The notes beneath the pieces were generated by a model. The model worked only from the letters and a program-made list of their open reading frames with translations, was not told the DNA's origin and ran no database searches. Of a DNA stretch of 11,733 nt, positions 1-7,316 are shown piece after piece; position 1 is the first letter of the stretch; each line of letters starts with the position of its first letter. Both the position numbers and the translations under genes were made by a program. The stretch comes from CAZTHL01 sp964613585. GTDB taxonomy: Bacteria; Pseudomonadota; Alphaproteobacteria; DSM-16000; Inquilinaceae. Location of the stretch: the NCBI GenBank assembly GCA_964613585.1, contig CAZTHL010000105.1, forward strand, positions 1-11,733. Direction: 5' to 3'.

Positions 1-428
1 AGGTCGAGATCAAGCTGGTCGAGGCGGGCGTGCCGATCCCGGCTCGTGTGCTCTCCGAAGGCACGCTGCGCTTGCTGGGGCTGCTGGCGCTCGAGGGCGT
101 CAAGGAGCCGCCGAGCCTGGTCGACTTCGAGGAGCCCGAGAACGGCGTGCATCCGCGGCGCATTCAGATGATCGCCGAGCTGCTCCGGACCCGGTCGAAG
201 GTCGAGCAGACGCAGTACATCGTCACGACCCATTCGCCGATCCTGCCCGATCACCTGCCCGTCGAGAGCCTTTTCGCCGTGCGGCGCCCGGGTCGCTCGA
301 CCAGCATCGAGCCCTTCCCGGTCTGGGGATCCCTGGCGCGCAAACACGGAATCGACGACGCGCTGGACGACCATGAGGACAGCCTGCCGGTGTCGGATCG
401 GATCCTCCGCGGGGATTTCGATGCATGA
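1..428 (+). CDS. AAA ATPase (OLD/RecF-like, AAA_21 type), C-terminal part, 5' end outside window
   Basis: The frame is open from the left edge (first full codon at base 3), so this is the C-terminal ~141 residues of a longer protein. In order it shows an ABC-type signature-like stretch LSEGTLR, a Walker B segment SLVDFEEPENGVHP with the double glutamate and the following HP typical of OLD, RecF and AAA_21 ATPases, and a switch-histidine motif IVTTHSPIL. The Walker A would lie upstream of the window. It therefore hydrolyses ATP and probably acts on DNA or through a partner protein. Its stop (426-428) lies 8 bases inside the next gene, so the two are translationally coupled. Such ATPases paired with a small TOPRIM-like protein are known from phage-defence systems (RloAB-like, PARIS, Gabija). 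The fold is clear; the defence role is inferred from the pairing. Confidence 0.85.
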   Translation, partial: VEIKLVEAGVPIPARVLSEGTLRLLGLLALEGVKEPPSLVDFEEPENGVHPRRIQMIAELLRTRSKVEQTQYIVTTHSPILPDHLPVESLFAVRRPGRSTSIEPFPVWGSLARKHGIDDALDDHEDSLPVSDRILRGDFDA

Positions 429-1041
429 CATCATCCTGTTCGGCGAGGACTTCGCCCATCAGGAGGTCATCGGCGCGCTGCTGGGCCGTCTGGCACGCGA
501 GCACCGGGTCCCCATCAAGCCGGTCTGGCGCAGTGCCCGGCGCGGCCATGGCGCGGTGGCCCGCGAGCTCAAGGACTTCTTCCGCGACCTCCGGCGCCAA
601 AGCGGCCCGGCGCCGGTGGTGGTGGCGGCGGACGCCAACTGCAAGGGCATGCAGGCTCGGCTGAGGGAACTGACGCCGCCGGAGCAACGTGTCGAAACCG
701 TGTGGGCGATCCCGGAGCCGCATATCGAGCGACGGCTGCTGCTCGACGGCGCGGCTTTTCGCGACGTGGTCGGCAAGGGCTGCGACGCCCCGGACCTGAA
801 ATGCGAGCGCGACCGCTACAAGGACCGGCTCATCGACGCCATTCGCGCCGCCGGGCGCCGCCCGATCCTGAACGGCATCGAATACGCAAGAACCATTATC
901 GAGCACATGGATCTCGATCGAGCCGCCCGGGCCGATGCGTCGTTCTACCATTTCCTCGAGCAAGCGCGTCGTGCCTTTGACGCCTGGAGCGCCGGACGAG
1001 ACACGGCGAAACGGACGTCGCACCCAGCCAGCGGTAGGTAG
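421..1041 (+). CDS. TOPRIM-like small protein coupled to the AAA ATPase; possible effector nuclease
   Basis: This 206-residue protein begins at ATG 421, overlapping the ATPase gene by 8 bases. I chose this start because the opening MHDIILFGED forms the first beta strand with the conserved acidic residue; the frame is open upstream to 373, but those residues look like noise. TOPRIM-like features are an N-terminal strand ending in Glu-9/Asp-10, a second hydrophobic strand VVVAADANCKG (about 67-76) in place of the usual DxD, and IPEPHIERRLLLD (97-109), of a kind I associate with small TOPRIM partners of AAA ATPases. A Cys- and charge-rich segment GKGCDAPDLKCERDRYK follows (118-134). There is no signal peptide or membrane segment. 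It may be the nuclease or toxin arm of the pair. The family assignment is from motif memory, and DxN instead of DxD could mean altered metal binding. It ends 33 bp before the convergent metH. Confidence 0.7.
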   Translation: MHDIILFGEDFAHQEVIGALLGRLAREHRVPIKPVWRSARRGHGAVARELKDFFRDLRRQSGPAPVVVAADANCKGMQARLRELTPPEQRVETVWAIPEPHIERRLLLDGAAFRDVVGKGCDAPDLKCERDRYKDRLIDAIRAAGRRPILNGIEYARTIIEHMDLDRAARADASFYHFLEQARRAFDAWSAGRDTAKRTSHPASGR

Positions 1042-1074
1042 GGAGGGGCGCGGCGGAACCCGACCCATGCCGCA

Positions 1075-4000
1075 TCACACCCCGAAATACTTGGCCGCCG
1101 GATGGTGCAGGACGATCGCCGAGGTGCTCTGCTCCGGGTGCAGCTGGAACTCGTCGGAGAGCTCGACGCCGATCCGGCCGGCGTCGAGCAGGTCGAGCAG
1201 CGGGATCTGGTCCTCCAGGTTCGGGCAGGCCGGATAGCCGAAGGAGTAGCGCGAGCCGCGGTACCCCTGGCTCAGCAGCTTCTCCAGGTCGCGGGCATCC
1301 TCGGCGGCGAAGCCGAGCTCGGCACGGATGCGCTTGTGCACCAACTCGGCCAGCGCCTCGGTCATCTCGACGCCCAGGCCGTGCAGGTAGAGGTAGTCCT
1401 GGTAGCGGTCGGCCTCGAACCACTGGCGGGCCTCGTCGGCGGCGCGCTGGCCCATGGTGACGATCTGCAGGCCCATCACGTCGCGGCCCTCGGGATCCTC
1501 CACATCGCGCACGAAGTCGGTGATGCAGGTCCCGAGCCCCTCCGGCCCGCCGTCCGGCTTGGCCGCGCGCGGCAGGGTGAAGCGCGCCACCTCGGTGGCC
1601 GGCCGCTCCGGGTCGAACAGAATCAGGTCGTTGCCCTCGGCCGCCGTGGGCCAGTAGCCGTAGACCGCCTGCGGCACCAGGATCGACTCCCGCTCGGTGC
1701 GCTCGACGAGCTCGTTCAGCACCGGCCGGAGCTCCTTGCGCGCCCACTCCATGTACTCGTCCAGGCGCTTGCCGTCCTTGCGGTAGCCCCACTGCATCTG
1801 GAACAGCATGCGCTCGTTCAGGAACGGCAGCAGGGTCTTGAGCGGAACCCGCTCAAGCACGCGGGCGCCCCAGAACGGCGGGGTCGGCACCGGCAGCCCG
1901 TCGGCCAGCCGCCGACGCTTGGCCGCCGCGGCCGCCCGGTCCACGCCGTTGCCGGGCCTGTCCGCGACGCTGCCGGCCTCGGCCGCGGCCGGCTCGGCCG
2001 GCGCCTTGCGGGCGCGCGAGGGACGGCCGGCCCGCTTGGCCTGGACCTCCTCGAGATGCTGGTCGAAGCGTCCGTCCACGGTCTTCGCCATCAGGTCGAG
2101 CCCGTCAAAGGCGTCGCGCGCATAGGCGACCCGGCCGCAGCCGTAGGCGGCGACGCAGTCCTGCTCGACATAGCTGCGGGTGAGCGCGGCGCCGCCGAGC
2201 AGCACCGGCACATCCATCCCCTCGCGGGTCAGCTCGACCAGGTTCTCGCGCATGATCACCGTTGACTTCACGAGCAGGCCGGACATGCCGATGGCGTCGG
2301 CCCGATGCTCCTTGGCGGCGGCGACGATGTTGGTGATCGGCTGCTTGATGCCGAGATTGACCACCTTGTAGCCGTTGTTGGTCAGGATGATGTCGACCAG
2401 GTTCTTGCCGATGTCATGCACGTCGCCCTTCACGGTGGCCAGCACGATGATGCCCTTCTCCTGGCCCTCGACCTTCTCCATGAACGGCTCGAGGTAGGCG
2501 ACCGCCGCCTTCATGGTCTCGGCCGACTTGAGCACGAAGGGCAGCTGCATCTTGCCGGCGCCGAACAGGTCGCCGACCACTTTCATGCCGTCGAGCAGGA
2601 AGGTGTTGATGATATCGAGCGGCGGGTGCGTCTTCATCGCCTCTTCGAGGTCGGCCTCGATGCCCTGGCGGTCGCCGTCGACGATACGGTCCTTGAGCCG
2701 CTCCTCCGCGGTCTCGGCGACCTTGCGGGTCTCGGTCTTCTGCGCCGTGCGCCCGGCGAACAGCGCAATGAACGCCTCGAGCGGATCATAGCCGGGGGCG
2801 CGGCGGTCGAAGATCAGGTCCTCGGCCACCTTGACCTCGTTCTCGGGGATCTTGTGCAGGGGCAGGATCTTGGAGACGTGGACGATGGCGCCGGTCAGGC
2901 CCCGCCTCAGCGCGTGGTCGAGATAGACCGAGTTCAGGACATGCCGGGCCGCCGGGTTGAGCCCGAAGGAGATGTTCGACAGGCCCAGGATGATCTGGCA
3001 CTCGGGCAGCTCCCGGGCGATCCGCTCGATGGCGTCGAGCGTCTCCAGGCCGAGCCGGCGGTCGTCGTCGTTGCCGGTGCAGATGGTGAAGGTCAGCGGA
3101 TCGAACAGCAGGTCCGAGGCCGGCAGGCCGTGCCGGTGGCAGGCGAAGTCGTGCAGGCGGTGGGCGATGGCGACCTTGGCGTCGGCCTCCTTGGCCATGC
3201 CCTCCTCGTCGATGGTGAGCGCGATCACCGCGGCGCCGAACTTGCGGGCCAACTCGACCTTGGCCGCGGCCGGCGCCTCGCCGTCCTCGAAGTTGATCGA
3301 GTTGACGATCGCCTTGCCGCCGTAGAGGCCGAGCGCCGTCTCGAGCACCGGCGTCTCGGTGCTGTCGATGACGAGCGGGGCGGTGACCCCGCCGGCCATG
3401 CGGGTGAGCACCTCGGTCATGTCGGCGATCTCGTCGCGGCCGACGAAGGCGGTGCAGATGTCGAGGGTGTGCGAGCCTTCGCGCTCCTGCTCCTTGCCCA
3501 TGGCGACGCAGCCGTCCCAGTCGCCGCTCGCCTGCAGGTCGCGAAATTTCCGCGAGCCGTTGGCGTTGCAGCGCTCGCCGATGGACAGGTACGCGTTCTC
3601 CTGGCGGAAGCCGACCTGGCTGTAGAGCGAGGCGACACTCGGCACCCAATGCGGGGTGCGCGCCCGCGGCCGCGGCCGCGCGGCCTCGCCGCCGCGGCGC
3701 CGCAGCATGGCGTCGAGCGCGGCGATGTGGCTCGGTGTGGTGCCGCAGCAGCCGCCGACCAGGTTGAGCCCGTCCTCCTCGAGGAACCGCTCGACCCACA
3801 GCGCCAGTTCTTCCGGGCTCAGCGGGTAGCTGGTCTGGCCGTCGACCAGCTCGGGCAGGCCGGCGTTCGGCTGCACCGAGATGAGACCGCGCCAGTGCTC
3901 GGCCAGCCAGCGCACGTGCTCGGCCATCTCCTGCGGGCCGGTGGCGCAGTTGAGGCCGATCAGCGGCACGTCGAGCGCGTCGATCACCGTCGCGGCCGCG

Positions 4001-4623
4001 CCGATGTCGGCGCCGACAAGCAGCGTGCCGGTGGTCTCCACGGTGACCTGGACGAAAATCGGCGTGTCGGCGCCGGCCTCGGCGCGGGCCAGCCGGGCGC
4101 CGTTGACCGCGGCCTTGATCTGCAGCGGATCCTGGCAGGTCTCGATCAGGATGGCGTCGACCCCGCCGGCGATCAGCCCGCGCGCCTGCACGGCCAGCGC
4201 CGTCTCGAGCTCGGGGTAGCGGACATGGCCGAGGCTGGGCAGCCGGGTGCCCGGGCCGACCGAGCCGACCACGAAGCGGGGCCGGCCGTCGCCGGCCGCC
4301 CGGGCGGCGTCCTCGGCCGCCTCGCGGGCCAGCACCGCCGACAGCCGGTTGAGCTCGAAGGCCTCGTCAGCAAGGTCGAACTCGCCCAGCGTGATCGGCG
4401 AGCCGCCGAAGCTGTTGGTCTGCACGCAGTCCGAGCCGGCGTCGAGGTAGCCGCGATGGATCTCCCGCACCACGTCCGGGCGCGACCGGCACAGGATCTC
4501 CGTGCAGTTCTCCTTGCCCAGGAAGTCGCGCTCGATGTCGAGGTCCATGGCCTGGACGCGGCTGCCCATGGCGCCGTCGCACAGCAGCGTTCGCTCCTTC
4601 AGGACGTCGAGGATCAGCGGCAC
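1075..4623 (-). CDS. metH: Cobalamin-dependent methionine synthase
   Basis: This 1182-residue protein matches full-length MetH (E. coli 1227). It transfers a methyl group from 5-methyl-THF through cobalamin to homocysteine, giving methionine in the cytosol. The four modules are in the usual order. The homocysteine domain (about 1-310) has zinc cysteines 226 in GLNCATGP and 292-293 in GGCCGTTP. The pterin domain (about 325-630) opens with SIGERCNANGSRKF. The cobalamin domain (about 640-860) has DVHDIG at 734-739, where His-736 is the lower cobalt ligand. The SAM-binding reactivation domain (about 910-1182) has RGSRYSFGYPACP at 1122-1134. An Ala/Arg-rich linker (about 863-905) joins the last two. 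The start is GTG with AGGAGA 6 bases upstream. It lies 109 bp after metF and is probably cotranscribed with it. No frameshift or missing key residue was seen. Confidence 0.98.
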   Translation of the reverse strand: MPLILDVLKERTLLCDGAMGSRVQAMDLDIERDFLGKENCTEILCRSRPDVVREIHRGYLDAGSDCVQTNSFGGSPITLGEFDLADEAFELNRLSAVLAREAAEDAARAAGDGRPRFVVGSVGPGTRLPSLGHVRYPELETALAVQARGLIAGGVDAILIETCQDPLQIKAAVNGARLARAEAGADTPIFVQVTVETTGTLLVGADIGAAATVIDALDVPLIGLNCATGPQEMAEHVRWLAEHWRGLISVQPNAGLPELVDGQTSYPLSPEELALWVERFLEEDGLNLVGGCCGTTPSHIAALDAMLRRRGGEAARPRPRARTPHWVPSVASLYSQVGFRQENAYLSIGERCNANGSRKFRDLQASGDWDGCVAMGKEQEREGSHTLDICTAFVGRDEIADMTEVLTRMAGGVTAPLVIDSTETPVLETALGLYGGKAIVNSINFEDGEAPAAAKVELARKFGAAVIALTIDEEGMAKEADAKVAIAHRLHDFACHRHGLPASDLLFDPLTFTICTGNDDDRRLGLETLDAIERIARELPECQIILGLSNISFGLNPAARHVLNSVYLDHALRRGLTGAIVHVSKILPLHKIPENEVKVAEDLIFDRRAPGYDPLEAFIALFAGRTAQKTETRKVAETAEERLKDRIVDGDRQGIEADLEEAMKTHPPLDIINTFLLDGMKVVGDLFGAGKMQLPFVLKSAETMKAAVAYLEPFMEKVEGQEKGIIVLATVKGDVHDIGKNLVDIILTNNGYKVVNLGIKQPITNIVAAAKEHRADAIGMSGLLVKSTVIMRENLVELTREGMDVPVLLGGAALTRSYVEQDCVAAYGCGRVAYARDAFDGLDLMAKTVDGRFDQHLEEVQAKRAGRPSRARKAPAEPAAAEAGSVADRPGNGVDRAAAAAKRRRLADGLPVPTPPFWGARVLERVPLKTLLPFLNERMLFQMQWGYRKDGKRLDEYMEWARKELRPVLNELVERTERESILVPQAVYGYWPTAAEGNDLILFDPERPATEVARFTLPRAAKPDGGPEGLGTCITDFVRDVEDPEGRDVMGLQIVTMGQRAADEARQWFEADRYQDYLYLHGLGVEMTEALAELVHKRIRAELGFAAEDARDLEKLLSQGYRGSRYSFGYPACPNLEDQIPLLDLLDAGRIGVELSDEFQLHPEQSTSAIVLHHPAAKYFGV

Positions 4624-4732
4624 GGGGATCTCCTGTTGAGCGTCGGGGGCTTGGCCGTCGGGGCTTGGGCGTCGGGGGCGGCGATTATCGAGGCGCCTGG
4701 GTTGCGGAAGACGAAACGTCGGGCCGGGCCGG
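4624..4732. repeat. metF-metH spacer with three imperfect 12-15 bp tandem units
   Basis: The 109-bp spacer within the operon contains three neighbouring copies of a word close to CGTCGGGGCTTGGG (4641-4655, 4656-4669, 4670-4681). A very similar word, CGTCGGGGCCTGGG, recurs at 11261 and 11279 inside the Excalibur gene linker. The MetH ribosome-binding site lies at the metH-proximal end (AGGAGAT as the reverse complement of 4628-4634). I see no riboswitch or terminator here, so readthrough from metF into metH is expected. Confidence 0.55.
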
Positions 4733-5707
4733 TCAGGCCTGCAGCCGCGCGTTGGCGCCCAGCATGTGGCAGATGGCGCGGGTCAGCTCCGCCCGGTTCA
4801 AGGTGTAGAAGTGGAACTCGTTGATGCCCTCGGCGTGCAGACGGCGGCACTGCTCGGCGGCCGCGGTGACGGCCACGAGCTGCCGGGTTTCCGGATCGTC
4901 ATCCAGCCCCTCGAACATCAGCGCCAGCGGTCGGGGGATCGCCGCGCCGCACTTGCCGGCGAACTCGCAGGTCCTGGCGAAGTTGGTGATCGGCAGGATG
5001 CCCGGCACGATCGGCACCGTTATGCCGGCAGCGCGCGCCCGGTCCAGGAAGCGCAGGAAGCAGTCGTTGTCGAAGAAGAACTGGGTGATCGCCCGGGTCG
5101 CGCCGGCGTCGATCTTGCGCTTCAGCGCGTCCAGATCGGCCTCGGGGCTGGCCGCCTGCGGGTGCACCTCCGGATAGGCGGCCACCGAGATCTCGAACTC
5201 TCCGACCCGGCGCAGGCCGGCGACCAGGTCGTCGGCATAGGCGTAGCCGCCGGGATGCGGCTCGTAGACGCCGTCGAAGCCGCTCGGCGGGTCGCCGCGC
5301 AGGGCGACGATGTGGCGGATACCGGCCTCCCAGTAGGAGCGGGCGATGGCGTCGATCTCCGCCCGGGTGGCGTTGACACAGGTGAGATGCGCCGCCGCGG
5401 TCAGGCCGACCTCGCCCTGCAGGCGGGTAACCAGGGCGTGGGTGCGCTCGCGGGTCGAGCCGCCGGCGCCGTAGGTGACCGAGACGAAGCGGGGCTCGAG
5501 CGGCGCCAGGCGCTGCACGGCCGCCCACAGCGCCGCCTCCATCTTCTCGGTCTTGGGCGGGAAGAACTCGAAGCTGACGCGCAGGGGCGGCTCGTCGGCG
5601 CCGCCGGCGAAGCCGGCGTCCGGGCCGGCCGGCCGGGCGGGCTCGGCGCGCGGCAAGGGGCGGCAGGAGATCCGGTCGCTGCGGGCGGCGAAATCGAGCG
5701 CGGTCAT
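4733..5707 (-). CDS. metF: 5,10-methylenetetrahydrofolate reductase
   Basis: This 324-residue FAD-dependent TIM-barrel reductase reduces 5,10-methylene-THF to 5-methyl-THF, the methyl donor used by MetH encoded just downstream. Motifs in order are SFEFFPPKT (45-53, with Glu-47 in the place of the catalytic Glu of E. coli MetF), SVTYGAGGSTRERT (76-89), HLTC (107-110), RGDPP (137-141), AAYPEVHP (177-184), TQFFFD (208-213), PGILPITN (235-242) and the C-terminal GINEFHFYTLNR (294-305). I place the start at ATG 5707, which has AGAGGAA four bases upstream. An in-frame TTG at 5737 would overlap the regulator by 4 bases and add 10 residues. The first ~40 residues are an Ala/Pro/Arg-rich extension absent from the 296-residue E. 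coli enzyme and are probably disordered. Confidence 0.97.
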   Translation of the reverse strand: MTALDFAARSDRISCRPLPRAEPARPAGPDAGFAGGADEPPLRVSFEFFPPKTEKMEAALWAAVQRLAPLEPRFVSVTYGAGGSTRERTHALVTRLQGEVGLTAAAHLTCVNATRAEIDAIARSYWEAGIRHIVALRGDPPSGFDGVYEPHPGGYAYADDLVAGLRRVGEFEISVAAYPEVHPQAASPEADLDALKRKIDAGATRAITQFFFDNDCFLRFLDRARAAGITVPIVPGILPITNFARTCEFAGKCGAAIPRPLALMFEGLDDDPETRQLVAVTAAAEQCRRLHAEGINEFHFYTLNRAELTRAICHMLGANARLQA

Positions 5708-5733
5708 GGCGTTCCTCTGCATGCAGGCAAGGG

Positions 5734-6750
5734 TCAACGGGCCGACACGGGTCGGGCGGACAGAAGCTTGTGGGCTTGGTCGCCGCGGCCGGCGGGGCGG
5801 TGCGGCACGGCGGTGGCCGGCAGCGCCAGGCGGCGGCCGGGCCAGAGCACGACGGTCAGCGGTGAGCCGGGCAGCCGTTCCGAAGGGCCGGGCGCGAAGC
5901 CGGCCTGCTCCAGCCAGCCCTGGACGCGGTCGTCATCGAAGCCGAGCCAGCGATGCGCATGCTCGGCCCGCAGGCTCTCGACCTCGTGGCGGGCGAAGTC
6001 GGCGATCAGCAGGCGGCCGTCGGGCCGGAGGACCCGCGCCGCCTCGGCCAGGGCATCGCCCGGGCTCTCCAGATAATGCAGCACCTGGTGCATGATGGCG
6101 ACGTCGAAGGCGGCGCTCGGCAGGGGCAGCTGGTAGAGGTCGCCGAGCCGGACTTGGCCGTGGCGCAGGCCGGCCTTGTCGAGGTTGGCGCGGGCCACCG
6201 CCAGCATCTCCCGGGACAGGTCGACGCCGACCGCGTGGCGGGCACGGTGGCCAAGCAGGGTGAGCATGCGGCCCGAGCCGGTGCCGAGGTCGACCAGATC
6301 GCCCAGCAGCTCCTCGTCGAGCAGGCGCAGCAGCGCGTCCTCGACTTCGCTGTCGGCGATATGGAGCGCGCGGATCTCGTCCCAGCGCCCGGCGTTGTCG
6401 CGGAAATAGGCGGCCGCGGCGGCGGCGCGCTCGCTCTTGATCGCCTCCAGGCGCTCGCGGTCGAGGGCGAAGGCGGCGTCGTCGGCCGGCACCAGATCGA
6501 CCAGGCTGCGCGCCAGCTCGCCGAAGGGCGGCCGCCCGGTCAGGCGGAAATAGGCGAAGGTGCCCTCCCGATGACGGTCGAGCAGCCCGGCGTCGCACAG
6601 GAGCTTGAGGTGGCGCGACACCCGCGGCTGGCTTTGGCCCAAGATCAGGGTGAGGTCGCTGACCGACAGCTCACCCGTGGCGCAGACCGCCAGGATCCTC
6701 AGCCGCGTCGGCTCCCCCGCGGCGCGCAAAGCTGCCAGCAACCGTTCCAT
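5734..6750 (-). CDS. ArsR-family regulator fused to SAM-dependent methyltransferase domain (SahR-like)
   Basis: This 338-residue protein is the first gene of the metF-metH operon. Residues 1-75 form an ArsR winged helix: LRILAVCATGELSVSDLTL, then the recognition region SQPRVSRHLKLLCDAGLL (about 40-57), and a wing ending in FAYFRLTG. No metal-binding cysteine pair like the ELxVCDL box of metal-sensing ArsR proteins is apparent. After a helical linker (about 95-150), a class I methyltransferase fold follows, with the SAM motif VDLGTGSGRM (153-162), the acidic VGVDLS (174-179), the FDVAIMHQVLHYL stretch (215-227) and LRPDGRLLIADF (241-252). ArsR-methyltransferase proteins next to methionine-cycle genes are known in Proteobacteria as SAH-responsive repressors, where the methyltransferase domain acts as ligand sensor. 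I infer that role from the fusion, the operon and the palindrome upstream. A real methyltransferase activity is the alternative. Confidence 0.9.
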   Translation of the reverse strand: MERLLAALRAAGEPTRLRILAVCATGELSVSDLTLILGQSQPRVSRHLKLLCDAGLLDRHREGTFAYFRLTGRPPFGELARSLVDLVPADDAAFALDRERLEAIKSERAAAAAAYFRDNAGRWDEIRALHIADSEVEDALLRLLDEELLGDLVDLGTGSGRMLTLLGHRARHAVGVDLSREMLAVARANLDKAGLRHGQVRLGDLYQLPLPSAAFDVAIMHQVLHYLESPGDALAEAARVLRPDGRLLIADFARHEVESLRAEHAHRWLGFDDDRVQGWLEQAGFAPGPSERLPGSPLTVVLWPGRRLALPATAVPHRPAGRGDQAHKLLSARPVSAR

Positions 6751-6799
6751 CGAGCGTCCGTATTCGGTGTCGAGGGCGATGGACCTCGGTCCGCGCCCG

Positions 6800-6819
6800 C
6801 ATCCCCCACTATAGGGATG
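6800..6819 (-). promoter_or_regulatory. Small hairpin in the 5' leader of the methionine operon
   Basis: CATCCC (6800-6805) and GGGATG (6814-6819) form a 6-bp inverted repeat around an 8-base loop, about 50 bp upstream of the regulator start and downstream of the palindromic operator. It could be a leader stem or a second protein-binding half-site pair. It is too small and lacks the conserved cores of SAM, SAH or cobalamin riboswitches. Confidence 0.3.
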
Positions 6820-6842
6820 GGTCTCTCAAATAGGAAGCGATA

Positions 6843-6860
6843 TATAAAGATATATTTATA
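6843..6860. promoter_or_regulatory. Putative operator of the ArsR-methyltransferase regulator
   Basis: TATAAAGATATATTTATA is an 18-bp inverted repeat with 8 of 9 symmetric pairs; only G6849/A6854 fails. It is a sharp AT-rich island in an otherwise very GC-rich intergenic region, 93 bp upstream of the regulator start, where an operon promoter would overlap. From memory it resembles the ATATAAAGATATCTTTATAT-type palindromes reported before SAH-responsive ArsR regulators and methionine-cycle genes in Alphaproteobacteria. That comparison was not checked. Its dyad symmetry suits a dimeric winged-helix repressor. Confidence 0.65.
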
Positions 6861-7316
6861 CAGAAGCCGCGGGCGTTGGGTCTTGGACAAGGTGCGCGGG
6901 GACCCACGGCGCGGGCGGGACGACGCCGGCAGGCCCGGCCGGCGCGGCGACAGGCGCCCTCGGCGCGGAGGTCTGCCGAGGGTCCGACGCAGGCCACGGC
7001 GCTGGGCGAGGCCCGTTTACGTGATCTTGACCGGGCCCGGAGATCCTCGGGCCATCGGTCTTGCCTCGCCTGTGGGTAGTCCTGCGGCAGGTCGGCCACA
7101 GCAGTTGCACGACAAGCTCGTTCCCTAACCATGCTTCCTGGTCAGGACGGTACGGCTGTGGTAGGTGGCCAAACTGGGCTGCGGCGGTCCCAGGGCCGCG
7201 ACGCGCCCGTTCCACCCGGTGCCCGGTGCCGGCGCGGCTGTCGATCGGCGCCACGGCCGGGCCCGCAAGCGAAGCCGTCGCGGCTGGGGTATGATGTGAC
7301 AGCGATTCCTGCACGG
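6861..7316. other. Gene-poor divergent intergenic region upstream of mlaA
   Basis: Between the operator and mlaA I see no convincing gene. The open frames on both strands are Arg/Pro/Ala-rich with no domain. The stretch holds the 11-bp bulged hairpin at 7029-7060 and, at 7163-7178, the word AGGTGGCCAAACTGGG, which recurs with two changes at 10985-11000. A -10-like TATGAT (7290-7295) precedes mlaA but has no good -35. A decayed insertion element is possible but unproven. Confidence 0.5.
7029..7060. other. Strong bulged hairpin in the metH-operon/mlaA intergenic region
   Basis: GACCG plus GGCCCG (7029-7039) pair with CGGGCC and CGGTC (7048-7053, 7056-7060), leaving an AT bulge and an 8-base loop. 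No T-tract follows on either strand, and no gene ends nearby, so it is not an obvious terminator. It may be a leftover terminator, part of a small RNA, or a mobile-element remnant. Confidence 0.4.

Noticed and set aside
223..1068. 281-codon minus-strand open frame opposite the TOPRIM-like gene
   Set aside because: The plus strand has motif-bearing proteins with an overlap typical of coupled genes; the antisense translation is Arg/Pro/Gly-rich noise.
2305..4824. 839-codon open frame on the plus strand opposite metH
   Set aside because: It is a by-product of GC-biased third positions in metH; its translation is low-complexity Asp/Gly/Arg/Leu-rich without domains, while the minus strand carries a complete MetH.
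4766..6076. 436-codon plus-strand open frame opposite metF and the regulator
   Set aside because: Antisense to two clearly recognised genes; repetitive Arg/Gly/Asp composition and no motif.
6751..6890. SAM, SAH or cobalamin riboswitch before the methionine operon
   Set aside because: No SAH-riboswitch core, no B12 box and no SAM-aptamer stems could be seen; the small hairpin is insufficient, and a protein operator is the simpler explanation.
6856..7314. 152-codon minus-strand frame in the mlaA upstream region
   Set aside because: No domain, Pro/Ala/Arg-rich composition, overlaps the operator and hairpins; no ribosome site.
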